Positions 48,226 to 62,000 of a DNA stretch of 64,000 bases are shown here, piece after piece. The stretch lies in assembly GCF_030052815.1 (NCBI RefSeq), contig NC_079507.1, positions 60,163,119 through 60,227,118 of the forward strand. Direction: 5' to 3'. Position 1 is the first letter of the stretch. Each line of letters starts with the position of its first letter. The notes beneath the pieces were generated by a model that saw nothing but the letters and a program-made list of their open reading frames with translations, ran no database searches and was not told the origin of the DNA. Made by a program: the position numbers and the translations under genes. This DNA is from Hevea brasiliensis (taxonomy: Eukaryota > Streptophyta > Magnoliopsida > Malpighiales > Euphorbiaceae).

Positions 48226-48228
48226 TGA

Positions 48229-51200
48229 GAAGGTAAAAACTTATTTGGATATGCTTATTATGAATAAAATATCAATACATAAATTTTATTTATTATATAT
48301 ATAATTTTTATTATATAATATATAATTTTTATAAATACCATAAACATTATCATTGGTAATTTTTACTATATAATTGCATAAATAAATTATAATTTCAATT
48401 CATTTTATATGAAAAATATTTATATCAATTTTTAATTTCACTATATAATTTATTAAAATTATTATGATTTTAACGATAATTTATTTTCATCGCTAATACA
48501 TATATACATATATTTATCTTTAACAAAGAAAAATCACCATACAGGTTGATATATATATATTTTTTTTTAGTCGAGGAAAGGAGATGGAATATATAGATTC
48601 ATTGAAGGTGTCAAAATAAGTCTTATCAAAAGATATTATAGACATTAATTCAACAGTCCTACATATGCATAATAATATTTGCGTGAAGAGAAGAAGAAAC
48701 TCAAGCTGAGGACTTGTCAAACACTTCCTTTTAAAATGGTAGGAAGAGGATCCATCACTGACTGAAATTCAAAAGTTTTCTTTTTAAACTAGAAGATTTG
48801 AACCCAACATATGTTAATCTTTGTCCATAAGGTTTGGTCACAATACACTTTCAAGTTTAAGCCATTTCCAATTGTTCATGCCTTCACGCAAATAAAGTTG
48901 GAAAAATCATTACCAGCAAATCAACAATATTTCTACCCCAGCACAAAAGCCAATTTTAAGTTACTATGTGTAATATTTAAAAAATTACAAAAAGCCGCAC
49001 AAAATTATTATTATTATTATTATAGATGGTTTGGATAAAGAGTAAATGGGCCTATTTTCTTAAAGAATTGAATTATTGAGCCTATGTTATTGGATTGACA
49101 ATTCACGATTGGACTGGGGAATGAACTTGATGGATAACAAACAAAATTTTGGCTAAGGAAATTATGGCAGGATATTGTTGAGATGAAAGGGTAAAAAAAA
49201 AAAAAACGAAAAAAAAATGTAATAGTAGTTTAATTAGTTGGGTGTTTTTGGGCTAGAGTCTGTCCTATGTAGTCTTTCTTATTCTTGAGCTTTTGTTCCC
49301 TCAGCTAAAAAAAGAATTTAAAATTTAAAATTTATTGATTTAAATTTTTTTTACTAATTAAAAAGGTACCGAAAAGATATTCATTATGGGATAAAATGCT
49401 TTAAACGGATATTTTCTTCATTCATAAGAATTAAACACTCGACATTATTTAAAAGATATAAAATTTTTTATCAGCCATATTAACTTATCGGCAAAAATAA
49501 TGTATTTAATCTAAATTTAAATCTATAGTTCAAATATAGCATTAAGATATTTGAATTTTGAAATTGAATGATAATTTAGTGAGTCATTAGCCATTGCATT
49601 GTAATTATCATGATTTATAAGATTTTTTTAAGAATAAATTACTATTTAATTCATGAGTTATGGTAATATTTATAATTTATGTTTTATACTTCTATAATTA
49701 TTTTATAATTTTTTACTTTTGATTTCATTTATTAGTTGATCTTCTCGTTCAAATTTTCTACTAAATAATTAGTATTTAGACCTATTAAGAGGGAGGAATT
49801 TTTTTATACCTAAGTTATCTTTCAATCATATGTAAGACGTGGATTCCCATTATAACAAATTTATTTATTTTACTTTATCTATTACTATTTAAAAAAAAAA
49901 GCTTTTTTTGAATGAAATTTTTTTATTACGATTTTTTATGGAAGGTCTGTTAATTAGCTTTTATTTTTTATTTTTAGTTTTCAATTTATTATCTAATTAT
50001 ATTTTGTAAATTTAAATAGAAAATTCTAAATAATAGTAATCTTCCTATTAAATTAGTATTTCTAAAATTTTATTTAATTATGTTTGTATAATAATGAACT
50101 AATTAATATTTCCACAATAATTAAATTAAGTAATTATATTAAATATAAAAGAATTTTCCCCTCGTATATATATAGTTTTAAATTAATCTCTTGAAATTAC
50201 ATTTGATTATAAGAAATGTTTGTTATAATTTGAGTTCTTTCCCCATAAATAAAACGAAGATAAATTTTATGGTATTAATAATAATAATAATTTATAATCA
50301 ATATTCAGAAAATGAAAAAGAGAGAGAGAAGAGATTACATATATTTGATTATATATTGAGCTATATAGGTCCACTGTTCAGCACCTAATGTAGGGAGTAT
50401 ATCTAAAAGCATTCCCAAATATTTATCTATAAATTACTTTTTTTCAAAAAATAAAAAATTAAAACTTTCATAAGATGAAAATAAAATACAATTTTGAAGT
50501 ATAAAATTTATATTATTATAATTTTATACAAGAAAATTTAAGATGAATCACTTATATAAAATATAACAGTAATAATATTGATTTGAAATACCTAATTGCA
50601 TTGACAGAGTATTTGAGTTAGCCATTCAAAAGGAAGCATGCTTCACTCGATAGTATTCAACCATTATTTTCCTTTGTGGTATTTTTTTTTAGTATAATCT
50701 AAAAATTATTAAATTTTGATGTCCTCATAAAAAGAAAATTTATATTTATTTAAATAATAAAATAAAATACCTGACAATTTTATGATAAAAAAATTATAAA
50801 ATAAATTTCCACAATAGAGAAAATAAACACAAAATCCTCATAAAAAAAAGACAACAATTTCTCTAAATGGAATAGATAAAACTTAGATCAATTGATGATC
50901 AACATAGATTTATTTTAAAAGAATATAAAGTTAAAAATTATTGAGAGAAATACAACAAATAAATAAAATAATGTAAAAAGAAATAAGGAAAGGGACAATT
51001 ACAGGTAAAAATTATTATCAGTAACCTCCTCTAAGAATAAGTGACAAAAGAGAAAAAGTATCTAAACTAATTAGATTTGTGGTTAAATAGATTTTATAGT
51101 GTTTACAGTCCTTATACTAATATTTTTTTTAAGCTTATTACACTTAATTCAAGACCTTTTATATATATATAAAATCATGAAAGTGTTTCCAATATGATAC

Positions 51201-52930
51201 CATATAGTACTTTTCTTAGAGAGCTTACTATGTGCCATTATCTATAAATAATTTTTTTTATTATTTATTTTTTTAATTATTATTATTATTTATAATATTA
51301 TCTTAATATTTATGATTTAAATTGTTAATTTTTTTAAAAATTTAATTTTTAAAAATTAAAATCTTCTACAATTAAATGTAATATTTAAAAAAATTATTTA
51401 TATTATTTTTTTATAAATTTCACATGTCACTCTCCATAATAATAATTATAATAATAAAATGTCACTGATGGCCATCAATTTTAAAAAAACTTGATTATTA
51501 ATATGTAATCTCATAATTAATTATTATATAATTTAATCAATATTAAATTATTTTATATCTTTAATAATTATTTTTATTATATTGTTATATTTTCTATTAT
51601 TTTTATTATAAAATCTTTGTTAAAAATGTAGTCTACATAAAACACTATTAAAATAAATTATAGAGATTTAATTTATTTATAATTAACATGTATTTTTTTA
51701 TTTTTTTTTTAAATTAATTAATGCTTATTATCATTATTATCATTATTATTATTGAATTGAAACAATCAAGTAAATAAGAAATATTTTATTGTTATAAAAA
51801 TTAAATTTAAATGCTTTTGTTATCATTTTTTAATTAAAATATATTATAACTTATCTTATAATAATAACTACTTATTATAATATTAAGAGAGTAAGTATTA
51901 AATAATTTATATTTTACATATACATAATTAAAAAATTAATAACTTAATTATAATTTAAAACAATTGAACAACTAATTAATGAAAAATAAGAAAGTTAATA
52001 AAATTAAAGAAATTGTATTTTATAAATAAATTGATATATATATATATATATATGAAATTTAATTAAAAATATAATTATTTTTACATAAAAAATTTAGTTA
52101 TAATTAAAAAAATTAAAGTTACAGTATCGAAATTATGGGATCTATCTTTTAAAAAATAGTATATATTTTTAATATTTATTATATTAACAGAAAATGATGA
52201 TATTTTAAAATTTTAATTTTTATAAAATATATTTATTTTATATCATAAATTTATGTAAAGCGATAATCATTTTTGTGAAAGAGTTATTTTATAAAAAATA
52301 CATTAGATTAATTAAAAAAATCACACAACAATATAGTATTTTAAAAAAATAATATAATAAAATATTATTTTTAATTAATAATAATATATATTTTTACTAT
52401 TATTAAAATTAAATAATTTAATTCATTATTAATAATTTAATATTTTTGTTATATTAATAATAAGAAATATTATATTTATATATTTTTAAAATAACATATT
52501 TTTCTTATTAATCTAATATATTTTTTATAATCTAAAAAAAATAAATATCAATTTATACAAATTATGGAATAAAATATAAAAATTTCATGAAATCTAAATT
52601 ATTTTTTAAATAAAATAATTTTATTACATTTTAAATGAAATAACCATTGAAACTCTATTAATATATGTATAAAAAAAATTAAATAAATATTTTAATTAAT
52701 TATACTATAAATTAATTAAAATTTATTATTATAATATGCAAAAATTTATTTAAATTAAATTAAATAAGAGAAATTTTAATTAAAAATTAATTTAATAATA
52801 ATTTATTTTTAGTTAAAATATAATTAAAAATTAAATAAAAATAAAATTATAAATTATTTATATATGGCATGAATATTATTATTTAGTTATTATATACATC
52901 GTAAAGAAGATTTATCATTATTTATCGATA
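48229..52930. other. Very AT-rich intergenic spacer, no gene seen
   Basis: From about 51,100 to 52,930 the sequence is almost purely A and T with no useful reading frame. It may be a matrix-attachment-like region or decayed repeats. Composition changes sharply at about 52,930, where the zinc-finger gene locus seems to begin. Confidence 0.55.
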
Positions 52931-52939
52931 TATTATAGT

Positions 52940-53060
52940 AAAAATGAGAATGGGTAAACTACATGAGCTTTGGGCTTGAGCCCAGAGATTGCAATGAAAG
53001 TGTCGACTTTAGCCACGGTGGTGACCTGAAAAAACCACTCCCGGAAACAGAGTACACAAG
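52940..53060 (+). other. Possible non-coding first exon of the zinc-finger gene
   Basis: A mixed-composition segment directly after the extreme AT block ends in ACACAAG|GTAAGC, a good plant 5' splice donor at 53,060/53,061. The next strong acceptor (pyrimidine tract then ctaaag) is at 54,906/54,907, before the zinc-finger frame. This gene model is inferred from splice-site appearance only. Confidence 0.3.
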
Positions 53061-54906
53061 GTAAGCCTTTCCTTCTGCTGTTAATGCTTTTATGTATAAA
53101 TTTATAGACAACCGTAATCACTGAGAGCCATGTCTGAATTTGTTGCTTATTCTCAATTCTAGATTTTAATTATTTTTTTTTTCCTACTATTTGGTGGTGA
53201 AATTGTTGGTGTACTGTGGTGGTGGATGCTTGTTTAGGCATTGCCCATTTGGACAAGAATTAACTTAGAGGGATCACGGGTTGTTCATTTTGACTCCTCT
53301 ACATATTGATTTTACCCATTTGGTCTTCTATGAGTCATTGCCCTACAATCCATTTGAGAAAGTTTTGTTGGTGTTGAGCAAGGAAAAGTTATTTCATAAT
53401 GCGGCAAATAGGTTGCATTGTTGCTTCTGCTATTTCATAATGCAGCAAATTCAAAAGGCTTTAGTTTTTGTATGATATGCTCATTACTTGCCTTTAGAGG
53501 AATGTGTTTGAAGCTAAAGTGTTAATTTTGATATCATCAATAGTTTTTCCCCCTTTTCTTTGTGGTTTATTAGGTGGAGGACAAACTGTTATCTTGTGAT
53601 TTTTTTACTTTCATGTGCTACAATAAGCATTACACATTTTTTAGGATTTAACCCAAAATCGTTTAGAGTACATGTAGCCAACACCAATAAATTTGGGATA
53701 AAGGCTTAGTTGAGTTGTGTTGAGTTTGCTACAATAAGCAATCTTGATGAGATGAAAATGGTGAAATAACAACATTAAAGCTTACAGTTCTTTAGATGCT
53801 GTATAATTTTGAAGAAACAATGATAAGAGACCTATTGATAGTTCAGAATTTTGGTATTTTGTGCTGTGAAACTAACTGAATGCTGAAAAGTAGTTTAAAT
53901 GAGTTATCAGCACTGTGTTTCTGTTAAATTTTAGTTCCTCGTTGTTTAGTGGTGCATTTTGTTGCAACAGACTCTTGTTCCTTTTTGTTTGGCACTTGTT
54001 TGATTGTTTTCTTCCCATCTTTTGCAAATGAAATTGATATTGTTTCCCCATGCAAATCCATTGAGGTGTAGGTGATGGGACTATGTGTAGAAGTAACTTA
54101 TTAGCTGTAAAGTAAATAGATGCTGATGTGGACAACTCTGATTGGTTTAGTTTGTTAGTCTGTTTTGGTTTATAGTTCATGTGTGTAGAAGTAGTTAGCT
54201 TGTATATAACAGATCACTGTAACTCAACTTTCGCAATTCAATACAGAAATATTTTTCCAGATTTCCACTTTTTCTCACTGTGCATAGAGAAAGGTCTGTG
54301 GACCTTTCTAATAAATCTGAACTTGATGTTTTTGTTCAAGTTTCTCAATAGATTTATTGCATCAAAATTTGCATCATTGGAGTGTATTAGGTACTACTCA
54401 AAATTTCAAGTATCACATAACTTCCATGTCCACTTTGAATGAAGCTTATGATGGACTTGCTTAAAAATGCCTGGCATGCTTCTGTTCTTTGTTGTCCTAC
54501 AACTTCCAAAATTACCCCTAACAAATTCAGAAGATTAAGTGACAGGTAGTTTAAAGACCTTGCGATAGTTGGGATGCCCTTTACACAGGCAGGACATTTG
54601 TTTTGCATTGCTTTCATGCATTGTTTGGCATTTATCACTATTCCACAGGTAGCTTATTGCCAATGAGGTCACTCAGAAGCTGTTGCTGCATGCAGCTTTT
54701 CTATGGCAACTTTATTTTCTCATTTGTGCATTTTGTGGTATCTTTTATTAAAATAATATAATTAGGATTGTCGTTTATATTAGAGTTAATATAAAAGACA
54801 GTAAGAAGTGGGGTTTTGTTCAACCAAAAAAAAAAAGAAGTGGGGCATTGTTGTTTATCACAAGGTTTTTCTTGAACTGTGAGTTCTCATCTTTTCTTTT
54901 CTAAAG
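53061..54906 (+). other. Intron-like or intergenic stretch upstream of the zinc-finger frame
   Basis: T-rich, plant-intron-like composition without coding support. Contains the LINE 3'-end fragment at 53,640-53,735. A segment at about 54,145-54,255 resembles the R/U5 part of a copia LTR (ttgtatataac then gcaattcaatacagaa), but I cannot fix its ends. Confidence 0.4.
53640..53735 (+). mobile_element. 3'-end fragment of an RTE-type LINE
   Basis: Contains aacccaaaatcgtttagag, gtagccaacaccaataa and ggcttagttgagttg, corresponding to the 3' UTR and short-repeat tail of the full-length LINE at 55,463-58,734 but in the opposite orientation. A 5'-truncated copy. Confidence 0.7.
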
Positions 54907-55462
54907 GAGATTCGTCAAGAGTCTCTTTCAACTTCAACAATGAATTCCCTTTCAGTTGCAGGTAAAGAAAATGCAAAGAAGCATGCAAATATCCATTCAT
55001 GCTTCTATTGCAAAAAAGCATTCAGCAATCATCGGGCTCTTGGGGGCCGTCTTATGGTTCACCAAGGAGAGATTAAGTCAAGGAAGAGATGGAATTCTAC
55101 TGGTATTTTCAGTAATTCTATTGAAATTATTGGCTCCCACATTAGTCCCCTCACCAACCTTCAAACTGAGAATTCCTTAGGAGCTGGGAAAATTTTGCCT
55201 TTCTTCAATTGGGAAGCTTCTCCATGCTTCTACAAGAGTTGTTACTTGCATGAAAACGGCCTAGCGAATACTAGCAAGTTCATTAGAAACAATCTTGCAA
55301 ATGGTAAATCTCACCTCATCATGTCTCGAAATCTTCCTTCTACTGGTGGCAATTCCGAATTTATCCTCCGAGTTGCTTAATCATGGCAGCAGTTGCTCCA
55401 ATTAGAAATGGAACCACATCCTCAAACATCTTTGCTTCTCTTGTAGCCATTGGATTTCCTTC
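54907..55462 (+). pseudogene. C2H2 zinc-finger gene remnant, part 1 (finger region)
   Basis: The open frame, with an in-frame ATG at 54,940, encodes one plant-type finger: C-F-Y-C, then KKAFSNHRALGGR and MVH. This is the QALGGH class of plant transcription factors, but the first zinc-ligand histidine is Arg (ALGGR) and Q is R, so the finger is probably dead. The frame stops at 55,380. A neighbouring frame stays open from about 55,353 to the LINE insertion at 55,462 and continues on the far side, which shows that coding sequence was interrupted. The finger sits alone, with parts 2 and 3 supplying the rest of the gene. Either a recent pseudogene or a gene whose transcripts remove the insertions; the frameshifts favour a pseudogene. 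Confidence 0.6.
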
Positions 55463-58400
55463 AACTCAACTCAACTCAACTTTTATCCTAAAAATTTATT
55501 GGAGTCGGCTATATGGATTCTCTTTCTCCACTCTAAATGATTTTGGGTTAAATCATTAGAAATTTGTAATGCTTCTAGGTTATGTTGTACTACTCTTCTC
55601 TAAGTCAGTTTAGATCTACCCCTTCTTTTCTATCCTCTAACCCAATGTGCTCTACTTGTCTAACTGGAGCCTCTGTATGTCTATGCTTCCAATGACCAAA
55701 CCACCTTAATCTCCCTTCTCTCAACTTATCCTCAATTGGCACCACTCCTACCTTTTCTCTTATACTCTCGTTACGGACTTTATCTATTCTAGTATGGCCA
55801 CTCATCCACCTTAACATTCTCATCTTCGTAACTCTTATCTTGGACACATTCGGCTCTTTCATTACCCAACACTCACTACCATATAACATGGCTGGTCGTA
55901 TGGCTGTACCGTAAAATTTTTCTTTCAACTTATTGGGAATCTTGCGATCACATAAAACCTTCGTGGCACGTCTTCACTTCAACCATCTAGTTTTAATCCT
56001 ATGACTAACATCCTCCTCACATCCCCCATCTACTTGAAAGATTAAGTCGAGATATTTAAAGTGATTACTTTGAGGCAATACCACTCCATTCAAACTAATT
56101 CTTTCCCTATTATCAGTTCGGCCTTCACTGAACTTATAATGCATGTATTCTGTCTTTGTTCTACTTGATTTAAAACTCTTTGACTCTAGAGTACTTCTCC
56201 AAAGCTCTAGTTTTCTATTGACTCCTTCTCGCGTCTCATCTATTAGAACTATATCATCCGCAAATATCATGCACCAAGGGATATTCTCTTGTATATGTTT
56301 TGTTAATTCATCTAGAATTAATATAAAAAGGTAAAGGCTCATAGCTGAACCTTGGTGTAATTCAACTGAGATAGAAAAATCTCTTATGTTTCTTCCTACT
56401 GTGCGCACAATAGTAGTTGCTCCTTCATATATATTTTTCAACACTTGTATGTACCTAATAGATACCCTCTTCTGTTGTAACACTCTCCATAAGACATCTC
56501 TTGAAACACTATCATAAGTCTTCTCCAAATTAATAAAAACCTTATGTAGATCTTTCTTAACATTTCTATATTTTTCCGTCAAACTTCTAATGAGAAAGAT
56601 CGCTTTCATAGTTGAACGACCGGGCGTGAAGCTAAATTGATTAGGAGAGATAGAAGTGTCGTGAAGTAGTTGATGTTTCACAACTCTTTCCCATAACTTC
56701 ATTGTATGGCTCATGAGTTTAATTCTCCTATAGTTTAAGTAACTCTGTATGTCTCCTTTATTTTTAAAAATAGGTACTAAAATGCTCTTCCTCCATTCAT
56801 CAGGCATTTTTTTTGAGTTTAGAATCTTATTAAACAATTTAGTTAACCATGACACTCCAACATCTCCCAAACACTTTCACACTTCAATTGATATTCCATC
56901 AGGTCCACAGGCTTTATCCACTTTCATTTTCTTAAGTGCTTCCTTTACTTCTGAAGATCTAATCCTTATAGTGTAATTCACATTCTTTTTTATTGCTCTG
57001 TAGTCTATATTTATGCTATTACTACTTTGACTATTATTAAAGAAATCATCAAAATAATTTCTCCATCTTTCTTTAATGTCCTCATCTTTCACTAACACTT
57101 TTCTTTCTTTATCCTTAATGCACTTAACTTGATTGAGAATTTGACATTTTTTTTCTTTCCTCCTTGCTAATCTATAAATATCTTTCTCCCCTTCTTTAGT
57201 TCCAAGTTTCTCATATAACTTTTCAAAGGCCTGTGCTCTTACTTGACTAACCGTCTTTTTTGCCTCTTTCTTTGCTATCTTGTACTGTTCATAAGCCTCA
57301 TCATTATCACACTTAGATAATTTCTTATACTATTTCCTCTTTCTTTTCACTGCCTATTGTACTTCCTCATTCTACTTCCATCTCTTTTTTGAGGGTGGTC
57401 CATGTCCTCTAGACTCTCCAAGTACTTTTCTAGCTACTTCTCTAATTTTTGATGCCATCTGTATCCACATATTATTGGCCTCCACATCCAGCTTCCATGC
57501 TTCGGACTCGAGAAGCTCATTTTTGAACTTCACTTGCTTTACTCCTTTGAACTCCTACCACCTTGTTCGAGTTACAGTATTTCTTCTGGCCTTACTTGAA
57601 TTGTTCCTAAACTTGACATCCAAGACCACTAACCGATGTTAACTTGGTAAAGCTTCTCCTGGAATAACTTTGCAATCTTTGCATAGAGCTCTATTTGTCT
57701 TCCCGGTTAAGAGGAAGTCAATTTAGCTTCTATGTTGTCTACTTTTGAAAGTCACTAAATGCAACTTCCTTTTTATAAAGTAGGTATTTGCTAGTATTAG
57801 GTCGTACGCCATGGCAAAATCCAAGATACTTTTCCCCTCCTCATTTCAACTATAAAAACCAAAACCTCTATGAACATTCTCATGATCTTGCCTATCACTT
57901 CATACATGTCCATTCAAATCTCCACTAATAAGAATATTCTCTTCATTCAGTATGCTTTCCATTAGATCATCCATATCTTTCCAAAACTATTGTTTACTTT
58001 CGCTATCTAGTCCTATTTGTAGAGCATAAGTACTAACTACATTTATTATTTCTCCTTCTAGTACTAGCTTTAATTTTATCTCCTACTCTTTTCACAACTA
58101 TTACGGTATCTTTTAATGTACTGTCTATGATTATGTCCACTACGTTCTTATTCCTCTCCTTTTCGGTAAATCACAGTTTGTATCCTGAATTACCGGCTTC
58201 CTTGCTTTTCTCTTCTACCCATTTAGTCTTCTTAATGCAAGCAATATTCACCCTTCTTCTTTACAAGGTATCTACAAGCTCCATTAATTTTTTTGTAAGT
58301 GATCTAACATTCCAAGTATCAACCTTGATTCTTCTCTTATCCTGTTCCTTTCTAATTGATCTCCTTCTATGACATCTTCTATTATTCTCTATGCCTATCT

Positions 58401-58734
58401 TGTGTTCTGTTTCACTATCTGTTCTATGGACTAACTTCTTTACCCACACTCATCCATAATGTGGGAATCCTTGCTCATTTAACACTACACCTAGGTGCTG
58501 GCATGGCATGGCATGGCGCGTCGCTTTTAGTGAACGCTTTACACCCTTACATATTTCTCACTACACCCAGGCTCCAATGTAGCGTATTGTTAGTAGAGGA
58601 CACCCAAAATTTTATATCGTAAAAATCCATATCATGAGGTATGACGAAATTTTTACACTGGTTGTCACCTACCGCAACCCTCTTCCTTTATCCTAGCTTG
58701 GGACTGGCTAAGCACAAACTATTTAGGCGGAGTT
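55463..58734 (-). mobile_element. Full-length RTE-type LINE (3.27 kb)
   Basis: Bounded by 14-bp target duplications differing at one base (ATTGGATTTCCTTC at 55,449-55,462; ATTGGATTCCCTTC at 58,735-58,748). The 3' end on the minus strand finishes in gttgagttgagttg, the short-repeat tail of plant RTE elements. The 5' end has the GC-rich leader with a ggttgcggtagg motif. Length and structure match complete plant RTE elements. Confidence 0.9.
55605..58449 (-). pseudogene. LINE ORF: endonuclease and reverse transcriptase, broken
   Basis: The N-terminal part (58,449-58,261) contains KVDTWNVRSLTKK, the start of the AP-endonuclease domain. 57,098-56,877 includes KACGPDGI, the entry to the RT domain. 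56,870-55,974 is the RT core with PIFKNKGD, FTPGRST, FADDIVL (about 56,264) and HQGSAMS. 55,928-55,605 is the C-terminal part with LYGSECW and RLRWFGH. Frames are separated by stops and shifts. The motif A aspartate is Asn (FINLEKTYD where the family has F-x-D), so the enzyme would be inactive even without the frameshifts. Confidence 0.85.
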
Positions 58735-58748
58735 ATTGGATTCCCTTC

Positions 58749-58823
58749 TGATCCTTCATTTTGTTCAGGCACTAGTGAAGTTTGTCACTTCAATTCTGAT
58801 GAGTTACAAACCTGGAGAGATGC
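58749..58823 (+). pseudogene. C2H2 zinc-finger gene remnant, part 2 (between LINE and copia element)
   Basis: About 75 bp of host coding sequence trapped between the two transposons. The frame entering from 55,462 stays open (DPSFCSGTSEVCHF then DELQTWRDA) up to the GATGC duplication where the copia element begins. It resumes at 62,868. Confidence 0.6.
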
Positions 58824-59024
58824 TGATGAAACTAATGTATTTGAGAGAAATTTTTGTATTTTTAATATGTTTCAATGACTTTGTACATATGCTTATTTAT
58901 ATACAGGATTCTTTCCTTTACAAGGAAACCTAATTTAATGGAAAATAATACAAATAGTTTACAAGATATACATAAGGAGAAAGAAATAATAATTCCTTTA
59001 ATGTAGGAATTGAGATTTCAACAC
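58824..59024 (-). repeat. 3' LTR of the copia element
   Basis: Begins TGATGAAACTAATG and ends GATTTCAACA on the plus strand. Pairs with 62,664-62,862. Confidence 0.85.
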
Positions 59025-59099
59025 TCGCCCTCAAGTTAGTTCATGTATATTACACATGCCCAACTTGCAAACTAGAGGATGAAATATTTTGCTGCTGAG

Positions 59100-62000
59100 T
59101 CTCTTGGTGAATACATCGGTTAACTGATTTTTAGAAGTCACATGAGATACACTCAACGATCCATCTTCAATTTTCTCCTTAAGTATTGGTCAATTTCTAT
59201 ATGTTTGGTTTGATCATACTGTACTGGATTGTGGACAATACTGATAGCAGCTTTGTTATCACAAAACAAGTATAAACTATTTACTTCTAATAGTTTCAAT
59301 TCTTCCATTAACTTTTGTAACTACAACAATTCACATACACCTTGAGCCATGGCTCTATATTCAGCCTCTACACTGAATCTAGCAGTCACACTTTGTTTTT
59401 TTACTTCTCCAAGTAGCCATGTTACCACTAATAAAAGTACAATAACCCGTTGTTGACCTTCTATCATTAAGAGATTCAGCCCAATCTATGTATATAAAGG
59501 CCTTTATTTGAAGATGTCCATGCTTTAAGAAAAGAAGTCCTCTCCCAAGGGTAGATTTCAAATATCTTAGAATGCGAAAAACGACTTCTAAATAAGATTC
59601 ACAAAGATCATGCATATGTTGACTTATCAAACTTACTGCAAATGCTATATCTGGTCTAGTATGTGAAAGATAGATCAATCTGTCAACTAATCTCTGATAT
59701 ATCTCTAAATCCACTAACTCTCCAACTCCAGCTTGTAATCTATGATTTGTCTTAATGGGAGACTTTGCTGGTTTACAGCCCAGCATACTTGTTTCTTCCA
59801 AAAGACCTAATATGTACTTCCTTTGAGAAATAAATATCCCTTTATCTGATCTAGCAACCTCTATTACAAGAAAGTGCCTTAATTTTCCCAAGTCCTTAAT
59901 CTCAAACTTCTGTGCTAGACGTTGCTTCAGATTTGCAATTTCTTCCTTATCATCTCCTGCCACTACTATATCATCCACATAAATAACAAATAATGTGATC
60001 TTACCTCTACAATGTTTTATAAATAAAATGTGATCAGCATTACTCTGATAGAAGCCAAAAGAGATCACAGCCTTGTTGAATCTGTCAAACCATGCCTTAG
60101 GATACTGCTTGAGGCTATACAAAGCCTTTTTCAATCAGCAAACCTTTCCTTTGGTTTTTGCATCATCAAATCTTGGACGTATTTTCACATACACTTCTTC
60201 CTCTAAGTCTCCATGCAAAAAAGCATTCTTGACATCGAACTGCTATAAATTCCATTCAAAATTTGCTACACCAGACGATAAAATCCTGATGATGTTCATA
60301 TTTGCAACAGAGGCAAAAGTTTACTAATAATCTACCCCACATATCTATGTGAATCCCTTTGCTACCAGTCTGGCTTTGTATCTCTCAATTGAGCCATCTG
60401 CTTTGTGCTTCACAGTGAACACCCACTTGTATCAAACTGGTTTTTTTTCCATTAAGGAGAGTAACAAGATTTCATGTCTCATTCTTTGTCAAATCCTTCA
60501 TCTCCTCAACCATAGCAGTATTCCATTTTGAATCAAGGTATGCTTCCTTCCAACCCTGTGGTATAGAAACAGAAGAAATAGACAAAACAAATGCTCTATA
60601 AGGAGACAAGGAGTCATAAGAAATAAAATTAGAAATAGATGCTTAGTACAAATTCTAACTCCTTTTCTGAGAGCAATAGGAATATCAAGATCATCAATAG
60701 TAGAATTCAAATCAGAAACAGAATTAGGATCATTAGGAAGTAAAGGAGACTCACCACATTCTTCAGGAATTGATTCCAGGGATGCTAGTTGATCAGGTAT
60801 ATCAAGCTCAATGGTTGTATTTGTTTTATTCTGACAAATGTAAGTTCTCAAATCTAATTTATTCAATCTCCCTGAGGTTTGAGGAGGTGGTTGGTTATGA
60901 TTAGATGGCTCATTACTAAGGTGTGACCCAAGCCTAATAACCTGGTTAGGAAAAACTTCTTCCTTTTTCTCCTTGTACTCCCCCTGAAGAGATGATTTGA
61001 CAGGGAAAAAAGGCTCAGATTCTCTAAAGGTAACATCCATACTAGCAAAATATTTCCTAGTAGGAGAATGATAACATTTGTAGCTCTTTTGAGTACCAAA
61101 ATAACCTACAAACACACATTTAAGAGCTCTAGGTTTTAACTTACCAACATTTGTTTTGTGGACAAAATAGATATATCCAAAAATTTTTGGAGGAACAGTA
61201 TAAGAATTATGGCGTTGTAAAACCTCTAAAGGGCTCTTAAAGTTCAATGTTTTTAGAGGCATTCTATTGATAAGATACATTGCAGCAAGAACTGTATCCC
61301 CCCAATAAGGTGTAGGTAGATTCATAGTAAATATAAGAGATTGAGCCACCTCCAATAAATATCTATTTTTTTTCTTTCAGACACCCCATTTTGTTTACTT
61401 GCCTTGACATAATTAGTTTGATGCATTATAACATTTGTATCCAAATAAGCATGAAAGACACCATTAACATATTCTGTGTCATTATCAATTCTTAAAATTT
61501 TAACCTTAGCATCAAACTGTGTACAAATCATGTGTGAAACTGTTGAAAGCAAGAAAATACTTTACTTTTTGCTCTCATTAAATAAACTCATATCAACCTA
61601 GTGCAACAGTCAATAAAAGTGACAAACCATCTATATCCAAACAAATAAGTAGTTTGGGTAGGTCCCCATACATCAGAATGGATAGTCATAAAAGGGACCA
61701 AACTTCTATTATATGTTGAAAGATAAGATTATCTTGTGTGTTTAGCAAATTCACAAGCATCACAAATTAGTAATTCTGAGTTGCAACTCCTAAATAAATT
61801 AGGATATAACCTTTTTAAAGTAGGAAAAGATGGATGTTCTAATCTCCTATGCCACTGGATAATCTCCTCATTGGTACTCACAGTCTATCCTAACAAAGTC
61901 TGGTTTGCTTCGAGATTTGAAGAACTACAATTGTCATCTAGAAAACACAAACCATTTTGCAATCTACCACTGCCAATCATTTTTTCTGTTTACAAATCCT

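Noticed and set aside
54145..54255. Possible solo copia LTR 3' part
   Set aside because: Resembles an R/U5 region, but no left end and no target duplication found.
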